Source of the DNA: DASRDS01 sp035570055
GTDB taxonomy: Bacteria > Gemmatimonadota > Gemmatimonadetes > Gemmatimonadales > Gemmatimonadaceae
Direction of reading: 5' to 3'
DNA: 64,000 nt
Assembly (NCBI GenBank): GCA_035570055.1
Contig: DATMLM010000073.1
Location: 186,001 to 250,000, forward strand
Every line of letters begins with the position of its first letter. The stretch's first letter is position 1. The notes under the pieces were generated by a model, which saw nothing but the letters and a program-made list of their open reading frames with translations, searched no databases and was not told the DNA's origin. A program made the position numbers and the translations under genes. This document shows, one piece after another, positions 52,724-61,746 of this stretch.

Positions 52724-54309
52724 TGGCGTTCTGTCCGCCGCCGTGCGAACCTGCCATCGCGAACACGGCGGTGTCCCGCGAACCCCAAGGCGCTCGCTCC
52801 ACCGGCTGGATCCTCGCCGCCACGATCCTCGGCTCGAGCCTCGCGTTCATCGACGGCACCGTCGTCGGCGTGGTGCTGCCGGTCATGCAGCGCGAGATGC
52901 ACACGACGATCGTCAACGCGCAGTGGGTCGTCGAGATCTACCTCCTCTTCCTCTCGTCGCTGATCCTCGTCGGCGGCGCGGTCGGCGACCGCTGGGGCCG
53001 CGAGCGCGTGTTCACCGGCGGCATCATCGCGTTCGCCGTGGCATCCATCGGGTGCGCGCTGGCGCCGAACATCACCTGGCTCATCGCGTGGCGAGCGTTG
53101 CAAGGCATTGCGGCCGCATTCCTCGTCCCCGGGAGTCTCGCGATCCTCGGCGCCGCGTTTTCGCCTGGCGAACGAGGCCAGGCGGTCGGCACGTGGTCGG
53201 CGGCCACCGCCATTGTGACGGCCGCGGGCCCAGTCATCGGCGGTTGGCTCGTCGAGCACACCTCGTGGCGATGGATCTTCGCGCTCAATGTGCCGCTCGC
53301 CGCCGCGGTCGTCGCCATCATGGTGTTCGAAGTGCCGTTCTCCGCGCCAGCGAAGGTGACCCGCTCCCTCGATTGGACCGGCGCCGCGCTCATTACCGCG
53401 GGGTTGGGCGGCATCGTCTTCGGGCTCATCGAATCACCGCACTACGGTCTCGGCAGCCTCAGAGTGGTCCTGAGCCTTATCGTCGGCGTCGCCCTGGTCG
53501 GCGCGTTCATCGTCGTCGAGGACAGGGTCATCCGACCGCTCGTGCCGCTCATGCTCTTTCGCTCGCGCGCATTCAGCGGCGCGAATCTCATCACACTGCT
53601 GCTCTACGCCGCGCTGGGCGGCGCGCTCTTCTTTTTGCCCTTTGATTTGATCCAGGTTCATCATTACACGGCTACCGCCGCGGGCGCGTCGCTGGTGCCA
53701 TTGGTCATTATTGTGGCGCTCCTGTCCCGCACCGCTGGCGAGATGGCTGATCGCTTCGGCATCACGCTCCTCCTCACGCTCGGCCCACTCATCGCGGCCA
53801 TCGGGCTCGCGACGTTTGCGCTGCCAGGCGCGGGCGGCAGCTACTTCACGACGTTCTTTCCCGGGATGGTGCTCGTCGGCCTGGGGATGGGGATCACCGT
53901 CGCGCCCCTTACGACAGCGGTCCTCTCCTCCGTCGATGATGAGTTCGAAGGCGTCGCCTCGGGGGTGAACAACGCCGTCGCGCGTCTGGGCGGCCTCCTC
54001 GCCATTGGCGTCATCGGGATCATCATGGTGCAGCGCTTCTCGACGCAATTGGATGTGGGGCTCGCCCATGCGGGCGCTCCCGCGCAGATCCGGCAGGCGT
54101 TGAGCGCTCAAGCATTGCAGCTGGCGGCGATCACGCCGCCGCCGGCCTACGCGCAGGTTGTCACGGCAGCGGCCGTCTCGGCGTTTCGGGGCGCAATGAT
54201 CGTGTCGGCGGTGCTCGCGCTGGCCGCCGCTGGAGTGGGGGCCACCACACTGCCTCCGCGGCGTAGGTCAGTCACCCGTCCTCGTCAGAGGACGCAAGGA
54301 CGCACTTAA
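52723..54309 (+). CDS. DHA2-type 14-TM MFS transporter
   Basis: 528 residues, 14 helices. FIDGTVVGVVLPVMQREMHTTIVNAQWVVEIYLL and GDRWGRERVF are the DHA2 and loop 2-3 marks. GTG 52723 overlaps the fusion stop by one base (TAGTG). The two genes are therefore co-translated. Function is efflux of drugs or metabolites. This is the second DHA2 pump in the window, only distantly like the first. Confidence 0.93.
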   Translation: MAFCPPPCEPAIANTAVSREPQGARSTGWILAATILGSSLAFIDGTVVGVVLPVMQREMHTTIVNAQWVVEIYLLFLSSLILVGGAVGDRWGRERVFTGGIIAFAVASIGCALAPNITWLIAWRALQGIAAAFLVPGSLAILGAAFSPGERGQAVGTWSAATAIVTAAGPVIGGWLVEHTSWRWIFALNVPLAAAVVAIMVFEVPFSAPAKVTRSLDWTGAALITAGLGGIVFGLIESPHYGLGSLRVVLSLIVGVALVGAFIVVEDRVIRPLVPLMLFRSRAFSGANLITLLLYAALGGALFFLPFDLIQVHHYTATAAGASLVPLVIIVALLSRTAGEMADRFGITLLLTLGPLIAAIGLATFALPGAGGSYFTTFFPGMVLVGLGMGITVAPLTTAVLSSVDDEFEGVASGVNNAVARLGGLLAIGVIGIIMVQRFSTQLDVGLAHAGAPAQIRQALSAQALQLAAITPPPAYAQVVTAAAVSAFRGAMIVSAVLALAAAGVGATTLPPRRRSVTRPRQRTQGRT

Positions 54310-54377
54310 CAGCAGAGATTCGCGCTCGTCTCCTGGAACAGTGGTTGCCTTACCTATGGCTTTCAGGAGGTGACATA

Positions 54378-55058
54378 ATGCATCAACGAATGTGGGTCGC
54401 CGCACTGGGCGCGATCGCGCTGTCGGTGTCCGTCGCGAGCGAGGCGAGTGCCCAGTATCGTGTGCGATACGGGTACAACTATGACGCGTTCGACAATGAA
54501 GCAGTGCACATCGGCATCTCGGGAGGCGCCGCCGTCCCGACTGGTCCGTACGCCGAACGATTCAATCCGGGTTGGAATGTCGATGGGAATCTGGCGATTC
54601 CACTCGATCGCCGCTCGCCGATCTGGCTCCAGTTCGATGTCGGGTACTCGCGCTTCGGCGTCAATTCACAGACGCTGAACGACTTCAATGTGAATACCGG
54701 ATTCAGCAGCATGCTCTCCGGTACCGCCAATCTCGTGATTGGCCTGACCGATGATCCGCGCGCCCGTGTCGTGCCGTATCTCATCGGCGGCGGCGGCGTG
54801 TATTCGCGGTATGTCGAGCTCGACAACTACCAGAACTCGGGAGTGGCCTGCGATCCGTTCTTTGGATTCTGTCAGAGCTACAATCAGACGGTGCCCGTCC
54901 TGACACGGACAGAGACCGTCGGCGGTTTGGATGGCGGAGCCGGACTGCGTTTCAAGATGCGACGGGTGAATTTCTACCTCGAGGCGCGGTACGAAACAGC
55001 ATTCACCAACACTACGAATACGGCGTTCGTTCCCATTAGATTCGGTATTGAATTCTGA
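54378..55058 (+). CDS. Outer-membrane beta-barrel protein (OmpW/OmpA-barrel-like)
   Basis: 226 residues. Signal peptide ends SEASAQ. The mature part has amphipathic strands with alternating aromatic/hydrophobic residues and ends YEIxF-like in the phenylalanine FGIEF, the OMP insertion signal. AGGAGGTGA before ATG 54378 is the strongest ribosome site in the window, suggesting high expression. Probably an eight- or ten-stranded barrel; the function is unknown. Confidence 0.85.
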   Translation: MHQRMWVAALGAIALSVSVASEASAQYRVRYGYNYDAFDNEAVHIGISGGAAVPTGPYAERFNPGWNVDGNLAIPLDRRSPIWLQFDVGYSRFGVNSQTLNDFNVNTGFSSMLSGTANLVIGLTDDPRARVVPYLIGGGGVYSRYVELDNYQNSGVACDPFFGFCQSYNQTVPVLTRTETVGGLDGGAGLRFKMRRVNFYLEARYETAFTNTTNTAFVPIRFGIEF

Positions 55059-55082
55059 TAGCATCTCGATAGGTTGTACATC

Positions 55083-55136
55083 ATGACGCTGCGCTGTTGT
55101 TGTCTCGCCCCCCGCATCCCAGAGACTCAGGCGTAG
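55083..55136 (+). CDS. Polycysteine leader peptide ORF
   Basis: A 17-codon ORF, MTLRCCCLAPRIPETQA, with three consecutive TGT Cys codons at positions 5-7. It begins 24 bp after the barrel gene stop and ends 21 bp before a terminator stem that directly precedes a siroheme reductase gene. This is the layout of an amino-acid attenuation leader. The start has only a weak AGG upstream; a TTGAAT/TAGGTT pair at 55048/55070 could give an almost leaderless transcript. GTCTC within the ORF can pair with GAGAC 20 bases later. Confidence 0.7.
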   Translation: MTLRCCCLAPRIPETQA

Positions 55137-55157
55137 CGCGCCCCGTGTACACCCGTG

Positions 55158-55189
55158 CCCGCCGGAGTTTTCTCCGGCGGGTTTTTTTT
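55158..55189 (+). terminator. Intrinsic terminator/attenuator touching the reductase ATG
   Basis: CCCGCCGGAG and CTCCGGCGGG form a perfect 10-bp stem with a TTTT loop and are followed by eight Ts. The next base is the A of the reductase ATG (55190). Placed here it must be read through for the reductase to be made. Confidence 0.93.
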
Positions 55190-56791
55190 ATGCCTGAAAC
55201 GACTGAAACGCCAACACAGCGCATCGAGCGCATCAAACGCGAGAAAGCGTCCTGGTCCATCCTGGACGATATTCGTCGCTACTCCACTCTCGGCTACGAC
55301 GCCATTCCGGACGACGACCTGAACGTCCGATTCCGAGCGTGGGGCTTGTACACGCAGGGTGATGGCCTTGGCGTGCATGGCGATGCCACGCGCTTTTTCA
55401 TGATGCGCGTGCGGACGCCGAACGGCATCGTGACGTCGGACATGGCGCGCACGATCGCCGATCTCTCCGATCGCTATGCGCGCGGCTCGCTCGACATCAC
55501 GAATCGCCAGAACTTCCAGCTCCACTGGCTTCGCATCGAGGACATCCCGACCGTGTGGGATGCCCTCGCGGCCGTCGGGTGGACGAGCATGGGCGCGTGC
55601 GGCGACAACACGCGCACGGTCACGGGTTGTCCGCTCGCCGGCGTCGACGCCGCGGAGATCGCCGATGCCTCGCCGATTGCCGTGCAGATCGACCGGCGCA
55701 TGAACGGCAATCCCCTGTATGCCAACTTTCCGCGCAAGTTCAAGATCTCGGTCACGGGCTGCGCGCATTGGTGCACATATCCCGAGATCAACGACATCGG
55801 ATTGACCGCCGTGCGACGCGCCGACGAGATCGGGTTCAGTCTGCGCGTCGGCGGCGGTCTGTCGACCCGTCCCCGACTCGGCGATCGACTCGACGTCTTC
55901 GTGCCGTGGGACGCCGTGCCCGACGTCGTCGACGCCGTCGCCGCCATCTTCCGCGACTCCGACGAGCTGCGCGTGCAGCGCGCGAAAGCGCGCATGAAAT
56001 TCTTATTTCTCACGCATGGTTGGACGCCCGATCGATTTCTCGCCGAGCTCACCTCTCGGTTAGGCTACGCGCTCGACCCTGCGGTTCCGGAAGTGCCGCC
56101 GGACGGCGCGCTCCGGGATCACGTCGGCGTCCATCCGGAGAAGGGCGGCAGGTCGTTCTATGCCGGCTTCACGGTCGCGTCGGGCCGCATCACGCCGGAC
56201 GCTCTGCGTTCTCTCGCCTCACTCGCGGACGAATTTGGCGCTGGATCGCTGCGCACCACCGCCATGCAGAACGTGATCGTGCTCGGCATCCCGGCCGAAC
56301 GACTCGGCGCATTTCAAAGGGCGGCTGCGCGCAGTGCGGCGCCTCCACTCGAAGGATCGCCGTTCCGGCGTGGGATACTCGCGTGCACGGGCTCGGAATA
56401 CTGCAAGCTCGCCGTTGCCGAGACGAAGCGGTTCAGCCTGGATCTCATACCGGAGCTCGAGCGCCGACTCCCGGGATTCCAGTCGCACGTGAAGATCTTT
56501 GTCACGGGTTGCCCAAATGCCTGCGGGCAACATTGGATAGCGGATATTGGGCTACAGGGCGCCGCGGACGGCTTTGACATATTCATCGGTGGCGGACTCG
56601 GTGCCGCGCCGGGATTCGCCGAGCGAATAGGAGTCCGCGTCGCGGCAGCCGAGACGGCGGATACATTGGAGACGCTGTTCCGCGAGTACCTGGGTGGCCG
56701 TGCGGGCGACGAGACGTTCCGGGCATGGACCGCACGCGTCGGCCCGGATCACGTCAAGACCGCGCTCGCGATGGCTCGATCACAACCATAA
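55190..56791 (+). CDS. Ferredoxin-type sulfite/nitrite reductase (siroheme)
   Basis: 533 residues from ATG 55190. Two ferredoxin-like half-domains and two reductase domains. 4Fe-4S/siroheme cysteines are Cys399-X5-Cys405 (ACTGSEYC) and Cys441-X3-Cys445 (GCPNAC). TVTGCPLAG is the NirA/SirA loop. The enzyme reduces sulfite to sulfide or nitrite to ammonia with ferredoxin; sequence alone does not decide, but the polycysteine leader favours sulfite and cysteine synthesis. There is no Shine-Dalgarno, only a T-tract, before the ATG; in-frame GTG 55145 is an alternative that would translate through the hairpin. Confidence 0.9.
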   Translation: MPETTETPTQRIERIKREKASWSILDDIRRYSTLGYDAIPDDDLNVRFRAWGLYTQGDGLGVHGDATRFFMMRVRTPNGIVTSDMARTIADLSDRYARGSLDITNRQNFQLHWLRIEDIPTVWDALAAVGWTSMGACGDNTRTVTGCPLAGVDAAEIADASPIAVQIDRRMNGNPLYANFPRKFKISVTGCAHWCTYPEINDIGLTAVRRADEIGFSLRVGGGLSTRPRLGDRLDVFVPWDAVPDVVDAVAAIFRDSDELRVQRAKARMKFLFLTHGWTPDRFLAELTSRLGYALDPAVPEVPPDGALRDHVGVHPEKGGRSFYAGFTVASGRITPDALRSLASLADEFGAGSLRTTAMQNVIVLGIPAERLGAFQRAAARSAAPPLEGSPFRRGILACTGSEYCKLAVAETKRFSLDLIPELERRLPGFQSHVKIFVTGCPNACGQHWIADIGLQGAADGFDIFIGGGLGAAPGFAERIGVRVAAAETADTLETLFREYLGGRAGDETFRAWTARVGPDHVKTALAMARSQP

Positions 56792-57323
56792 TGAACCGCA
56801 GCGGAGCTTTGCCTCCGTTTGCGTATCGGTGTGTTCGGTCGGCGCGAAAAACCAACGAGTCCCCTCGCGCAATGGTGTGCGTATCGGAGCCGAGCGTGAG
56901 CGTCAGACTGCCCGTCAACACGTAGAGCATTTCGCGGGACCCGGGCGGGTGCGCGGCGCCATCATACCCGTCTCCCGCCGCGATGCGCCAGTCCCAGACC
57001 TCGGACTGATCCGAGCCGATCAGCAGCGTAGCCACGCTGCCCGGCAGTCCGTGCCACAACTCGGCGGCGTCGGCCGCGCGCACGATGCGCACGGGTGGCG
57101 ACTCGTCGACCTCGACCAGCCGCGGAACGGAGACGCCGAGCGCATCGGCTATGCGGCACAGGGTCGCGATGCTCGGATTGGTCCGCGCCTGCTCGATCTG
57201 CACGAGCATGCCTTTGCTGACGCCCGAGCGCGTCGCGAGCGCGTCGAGCGTCCACGACCGCCGCGTGCGCAACGCGTGCACGGTGCGCGCGATCGCCGCC
57301 GCGATGGCGTCCGGGTCGGTCAT
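56754..57323 (-). CDS. XRE-family regulator with C-terminal cupin
   Basis: 189 residues. Residues ~8-70 are an XRE helix-turn-helix (LATRSGVSKGMLVQIEQARTNPS), and ~110-180 a cupin_2 sensor (HPPGSREMLYVLTGSLTLTLG). Such regulators bind a small ligand in the cupin and usually repress a neighbouring transporter or catabolic gene. ATG 57323 is in the centre of a palindrome, which fits autoregulation. It overlaps the reductase 3' end by 38 bp and is divergent from the EamA gene. Confidence 0.92.
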   Translation of the reverse strand: MTDPDAIAAAIARTVHALRTRRSWTLDALATRSGVSKGMLVQIEQARTNPSIATLCRIADALGVSVPRLVEVDESPPVRIVRAADAAELWHGLPGSVATLLIGSDQSEVWDWRIAAGDGYDGAAHPPGSREMLYVLTGSLTLTLGSDTHTIARGDSLVFRADRTHRYANGGKAPLRFIMVVIEPSRARS

Positions 57324-57335
57324 GGTATACTGACC
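57318..57335. promoter_or_regulatory. Putative operator between regulator and EamA gene
   Basis: GGTCA-N8-TGACC inverted repeat surrounds a GTATAC palindrome and includes the regulator start codon. Immediately right of it is an AT-rich stretch (57336-57357) in otherwise GC-rich DNA, with TATACT and TATATT -10-like boxes. Likely binding site of the XRE-cupin protein. Confidence 0.5.
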
Positions 57336-57360
57336 ATAAATATCAATATATATTACCGCC

Positions 57361-58194
57361 ATGGCACCACTGCTCGCCATACTCGCCTCGATCTGTTACG
57401 GCAGCGCGGACTTCCTCGGCGGGCTCGCCAGCCGCAGGAGCTCGGCGCTCGCGGTCGCAGCCGTCTCCCAGTTCGTGGGTCTCGTGCCCCTCGCGATCGC
57501 GCTACTCGTGGCGGGGCCGAGCACGCCGAGCACCGCGGATCTCGCGTGGGGTGCGGCCGCCGGCCTGGCGGGAGCCGCGGCGCTCGCCCTCTTCTTCAAG
57601 GCGCTCACGCTCGGTCGCATGAGCGTGATGGCGCCAATCGCTTCGGCGACGGGCGCCGCGGTCGCCGTGATCATTGGCTTCGCGCTCGGTGAGCGACCCG
57701 GGCCACTCGTGCTCGCCGGGTTCGCGCTCGCGGTCGTGTCGATCGTGCTCGTCGCTCAAGACCGATCGGGCCCCGACGGCTCGACCGAGCGTGGCGTGCT
57801 CACCGCGCTGGCGTGCGGTATCGCGCTCGGCGCGTGGTATACCTGCTTGCACCCAACGTCGGTCGCGGCAGGCCTGTGGCCACTCGTGATGGCCCGGGCG
57901 GTATCACTCCCGCTTCTGGGTCTCGCGACCCGATTGAGGGGCCGGTCGCTGCGCCTCCCGCGAGGCGTGATGGCTATTGCGCTGCCGTCCGGGACGCTCG
58001 ACATCGTCGCGAACGTCTGCTATCTGATCGCCGTGCGACAGGGCATGCTGAGCGTTGTCGCGACGCTCGCCTCGCTCAATCCCATCGTGACCGTCGCCCT
58101 CGCGTGGTCGGTGCTCCACGAGCGCCTGCGCCCCGCCCAGTATCTCGGACTCGCCCTCGGTATCGCCGCGATGGCGATGATCTCACTGGGCTAG
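57361..58194 (+). CDS. EamA/DMT-family transporter
   Basis: 277 residues, ten transmembrane helices in two EamA repeats. ASICYGSADFLGGLASRR starts repeat one and the second repeat ends VALAWSVLHERLRPAQYLGLALG. DMT carriers export amino acids or metabolites. It is divergent from the XRE-cupin regulator, which probably controls it. The stop overlaps the CDF gene by 12 bp. Confidence 0.93.
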   Translation: MAPLLAILASICYGSADFLGGLASRRSSALAVAAVSQFVGLVPLAIALLVAGPSTPSTADLAWGAAAGLAGAAALALFFKALTLGRMSVMAPIASATGAAVAVIIGFALGERPGPLVLAGFALAVVSIVLVAQDRSGPDGSTERGVLTALACGIALGAWYTCLHPTSVAAGLWPLVMARAVSLPLLGLATRLRGRSLRLPRGVMAIALPSGTLDIVANVCYLIAVRQGMLSVVATLASLNPIVTVALAWSVLHERLRPAQYLGLALGIAAMAMISLG

Positions 58195-59106
58195 ATAGGG
58201 CTCCATGTGGACGAGCACGCCCTGCACGAAAGGCGCGACCGCCAAGATCGCGCCCTTGACCGAGCCGCTGAGCTCGTGCGCGTCATGAAGCGACATGTGC
58301 GGGTCCGCCTGCACATGAATCTCGACAAAGTACCCGAGTCCCGACCGTCGCATCTTCAGATTCTCGATCATTCGCACGCCGGCGGTCGACATCGCGGCCT
58401 CGCGAACGCGAGCGATCAGCGCGGGACTCGGCGCGGTGTCCATGAGATCGGCGAGCGCCGGCCGCAGCATGTGCGCGCCGTTGTACGCGACGATGCCGGC
58501 CGCGACCAGCGCTGCCCAGTCGTCGGCCGACTCCCATCCGCGTCCCCCGATGACGTGGCCGCCGATCAGCGCGACCGCGATCCCGATGAACGCCGCGCCC
58601 GAGCTGACGGCGTCGCTCAGGTGATGCCACGCATCCGCGCGAATGACCGTGCTCCCGATCGCCGTCCCGACATCGTTCACGCGCCGGTAGAGATAGATCT
58701 TCACGACGAACGCGATCCCCGCCACGGCCAGCGTGAACGGCTCGGGCAGGCGATGAGGGGTCTGGATCAAATGGACGGCGCCGGCGGCGATCGCGATCGC
58801 CGCCGCGATCAGCAGCAGCGCGACCGCCATGCTGGCGAGCGGTTCCGCCTTGCCGTGACCAAACGGGTGGTTCTCGTCCGCCGGCTGCGCGGCGACGTGC
58901 AGACCGAACCAGACAATGAGCGACGACAGGATGTCGCTCGACGACTCGGCCGCGTCGGCCACGAGTGCGTACGAGTGTCCGAGGACGCCTGCCGCGAGCT
59001 TCACCAGGACGAGCCCGATGTTCGCGGCCAGCCCGGTTTGGGTGGATCGGATGCCCCGTTCTACTCTTGCCTGCAGGAGACCCGACTGCGCTCGTGCGGA
59101 CACCAT
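58183..59106 (-). CDS. Cation diffusion facilitator (CDF) metal transporter
   Basis: 307 residues with six helices and a cytoplasmic C-terminal domain. Metal-site motifs are DAAESSSD in helix 2 and HHLSD in helix 5; HPFGHGKAEPLA is the family-typical loop. It exports Zn2+, Fe2+, Mn2+ or Co2+ by proton antiport. The HxxxD pair at helix 5 with Asp/Ser at helix 2 does not decide which metal. Single gene. Confidence 0.93.
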   Translation of the reverse strand: MVSARAQSGLLQARVERGIRSTQTGLAANIGLVLVKLAAGVLGHSYALVADAAESSSDILSSLIVWFGLHVAAQPADENHPFGHGKAEPLASMAVALLLIAAAIAIAAGAVHLIQTPHRLPEPFTLAVAGIAFVVKIYLYRRVNDVGTAIGSTVIRADAWHHLSDAVSSGAAFIGIAVALIGGHVIGGRGWESADDWAALVAAGIVAYNGAHMLRPALADLMDTAPSPALIARVREAAMSTAGVRMIENLKMRRSGLGYFVEIHVQADPHMSLHDAHELSGSVKGAILAVAPFVQGVLVHMEPYLAQ

Positions 59107-59153
59107 CCATCAAATCTTGACGCCACGGTCAGGCGCCCGCTAGCCTCCCTTCC

Positions 59154-60131
59154 ATGACTGTCTCAACTGTCTCAGCATTCCTGAAAGAACACTTCCGGCA
59201 TTTCAACGCCGCCGCCTTGATGGACGCCGCCGAGGGATATTGTCGGCACCTGAACTCCGGCGGCAGCATGCTCGTCACGTTGGCGGGTGCCATGAGCACC
59301 GCCGAGCTCGGGCGCTCGTTGGCCGAGATGATCCGCCAGGGGAAAGTCCAAGGCATCGCCTGTACGGGGGCGAACTTGGAAGAAGACGTATTCAACCTGG
59401 TTGCCCACAAGCATTACACGCGCGTCCCGAATTACCGCGATCTGACGCCCGCTGACGAGCAGAAACTGCTCGAGCGGCACATGAACCGGGTCACCGACAC
59501 GTGCATCCCGGAGGCCGAGGCGATGCGGCGGATCGAGCGCGCGGTGCTCGAGGAATGGGTCAAAGCGGATCGCGAGGGCAAGCGCTATTTCCCGCACGAA
59601 TTCATGTATCGGATTCTCCGCTCGGGCACTCTCGAGAGCGAATATGAGATAGATCCAAAAGATTCGTGGCTATTGGCTGCCGCCGAGCGGGATCTGCCGA
59701 TGTTCGTTCCCGGTTGGGAAGATTCGACACTGGGCAATATGTACGCGGGCCACTGCATCTCGGGCGACGTGTGCAACGTGCACACGGTGCGGACGGGCAT
59801 CGAGTACATGATCAAGTTGGCGGACTGGTACCAGACAACGTCCGCTACGTCCTCGATCGGTTTCTTCCAGATCGGCGGCGGCATCGCGGGCGATTTTCCC
59901 ATCTGCGTCGTGCCTATGCTGCACCAAGATCTGCAGCGGCCCGAGGTTCCACTCTGGGGCTACTTCTGCCAGATCTCGGATTCCACGACGTCGTACGGGT
60001 CGTACTCCGGGGCTGTCCCCAACGAGAAGATCACCTGGGGCAAGCTCGGCGTGGACACGCCCAAGTTCATCATCGAGTCCGACGCCTCGATCGTCGCGCC
60101 CCTCATGTTCGCGCTCGTACTCGGCTGGTAG
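59154..60131 (+). CDS. Deoxyhypusine-synthase-like protein
   Basis: 325 residues with strong DHS-family marks: NSGGSMLVTLAGAMSTAELG, TGANLEEDVFN, HCISGDVCNVHT, IGGGIAGDFPI and NEKITWGKL, where Lys297 equals the catalytic lysine that forms the enzyme-butylamine intermediate. In eukaryotes and archaea DHS modifies eIF5A/aIF5A. Bacteria lack eIF5A, and some bacterial homologues are thought to make homospermidine instead. The EF-P encoded at 9780 has Asn at the modification site. Polyamine synthesis is the likelier role. Confidence 0.9.
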   Translation: MTVSTVSAFLKEHFRHFNAAALMDAAEGYCRHLNSGGSMLVTLAGAMSTAELGRSLAEMIRQGKVQGIACTGANLEEDVFNLVAHKHYTRVPNYRDLTPADEQKLLERHMNRVTDTCIPEAEAMRRIERAVLEEWVKADREGKRYFPHEFMYRILRSGTLESEYEIDPKDSWLLAAAERDLPMFVPGWEDSTLGNMYAGHCISGDVCNVHTVRTGIEYMIKLADWYQTTSATSSIGFFQIGGGIAGDFPICVVPMLHQDLQRPEVPLWGYFCQISDSTTSYGSYSGAVPNEKITWGKLGVDTPKFIIESDASIVAPLMFALVLGW

Positions 60132-60135
60132 CGCG

Positions 60136-61746
60136 TTACGGGTATCGCCAAGCGTATGTGACGCTGAGCTGAGTTTGCGCGTAGTAGGCCGCTGGCGACG
60201 GGATATTGTTCGCGTTCGTGATCCGCGCGAGCTGCACGCTGAGCGTGATCGGCAAGATGCGGGTCAGTAGCTGAGCGGAGAGGTCGCCCAGGTAAGCGGT
60301 TTGCACGGGATGCCCGGGCTCGTTCGTCGGAAATGGCGGGTTCCCGACGTTGACCGGCGAGACCGCGGGCCGGGTGTCGATGCGCAGCAGACCGCGACGC
60401 CAACGGCCGATATCGGCGCCGATGCGAAGGAGCCCGTTGGGGAAGGCCTCGGCCCCAAGCCGGAGATAGTCGGCGTCGGGCCCGAGCTGAGACCCGATCG
60501 GCTCGTTCCAGAACTGCTGGACCTCGAAATAGTACTTCCGCATGTACAAGTAACTGTCCGATCGATCGTACTCGACCTCGGCGTCGATCGGGACCGATGC
60601 CAGGATGGGAATCGGAGTATCGGCCACGAGGCGCCAGCCCAGTTGGTCCGGTGTCTTCGCCCTGTCGGCCGCATCGATCTGGATGTCGTCGACGAAGATC
60701 TCACCGGCCAGCGTCACGGGACCCAGGCGTGTTCGCAGAGCAAAGAAGTCGATGAGGTTATCTCTCGCGTCGTCGCCGGTGCGTCCCGTGTCGTGCTGGA
60801 TGATGAGATACGGCAGGAACGGGTCGACATACAGGAGATCGGGTGCTCGCGCACCGCGGGACGAGACCGCGGTCTCGCCAATCGTGAGCTCCAAGGCGCG
60901 GTCCGGTCGCCAGGTGATCTCGTGGGCGAAAAGCCAGCGGTAGAAGTGGAGCGGCTGGACGCCGGCGGCAAACCCATCGTGGGCGGAATCGAGCGTGACG
61001 TCGTTCAGCAGCCCGGCGTATGCACGCCCTTCGAAGTGGGCCGTTCGGAACCCAAAGGCGAGCCGATCGATCGGCGGGCCGTTGGCCGAGAGGGCATACG
61101 AGTCGTTCCCGGAGCCGAGCCAGGCCTCTCGACCACGGCCGAGGGTCGCGTAGAAGGCACCGGCGCCAGCCGCGATGTACGTCTCGTCGAGGTTCGCCGC
61201 GACCTTGTTCTTGAGCCACTCGTCCGCCGGAAGCGTGGGATCGTTCCTCCCGCTCGTTTCGACGTAGCCGGATACGACTACTGCGACGTGATGTCCGTCG
61301 CCCCAGGTCAAGCGCGGCTCCAGGACGCCGACGAGCGGCGGTGTCCCATCATCGGTCGGTCGTACGTTCTCCCAAAGAGGACGGAAGACCCCGTTTGAGA
61401 GTCCTGTCGCGCGGACAGTCGCGGCCGCGCCGCCTCGCAGGGCTGGCATAGTGTCAGCCGGCGCGGGCGCGAATCGTGCACGCAACGCGTTCAAAAGGGG
61501 TCCGACACATTGACGTTGCGTTCTGGCAGCTTCGAGCGCGGACCGGATCGCGCCGACCTCGTATGGTCGATTGGGCGAGACACGGGCGGCCGCGCAGCCG
61601 AGTCGCTCGAGCGCGGCGAGTTGCGTATAGGCGGGATCGTCGAGCGGAAGAGTGACAAGGCCGGACTGCGCGTGAGCGGAGTCGGGGAAGCTGAGCGCGG
61701 GGAGCGCGGCGAGCGCAATGAGCGCGAAGTGGGTCCCGAGGGCCAT
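60136..61746 (-). CDS. Wzi-like capsule-assembly outer-membrane protein
   Basis: 536 residues. A signal peptide (ALPALSFPDSAHAQ) precedes a helical plug-like part (LAALERLGCAAARVSPNRPYEV) and a long beta-strand region ending in LSVTYAWRYP. This matches the capsule-assembly (Wzi-type) 18-strand barrel fold that anchors capsule or exopolysaccharide at the surface. No capsule synthesis genes are nearby. It converges with the DHS-like gene (4-bp gap). Confidence 0.82.
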   Translation of the reverse strand: MALGTHFALIALAALPALSFPDSAHAQSGLVTLPLDDPAYTQLAALERLGCAAARVSPNRPYEVGAIRSALEAARTQRQCVGPLLNALRARFAPAPADTMPALRGGAAATVRATGLSNGVFRPLWENVRPTDDGTPPLVGVLEPRLTWGDGHHVAVVVSGYVETSGRNDPTLPADEWLKNKVAANLDETYIAAGAGAFYATLGRGREAWLGSGNDSYALSANGPPIDRLAFGFRTAHFEGRAYAGLLNDVTLDSAHDGFAAGVQPLHFYRWLFAHEITWRPDRALELTIGETAVSSRGARAPDLLYVDPFLPYLIIQHDTGRTGDDARDNLIDFFALRTRLGPVTLAGEIFVDDIQIDAADRAKTPDQLGWRLVADTPIPILASVPIDAEVEYDRSDSYLYMRKYYFEVQQFWNEPIGSQLGPDADYLRLGAEAFPNGLLRIGADIGRWRRGLLRIDTRPAVSPVNVGNPPFPTNEPGHPVQTAYLGDLSAQLLTRILPITLSVQLARITNANNIPSPAAYYAQTQLSVTYAWRYP

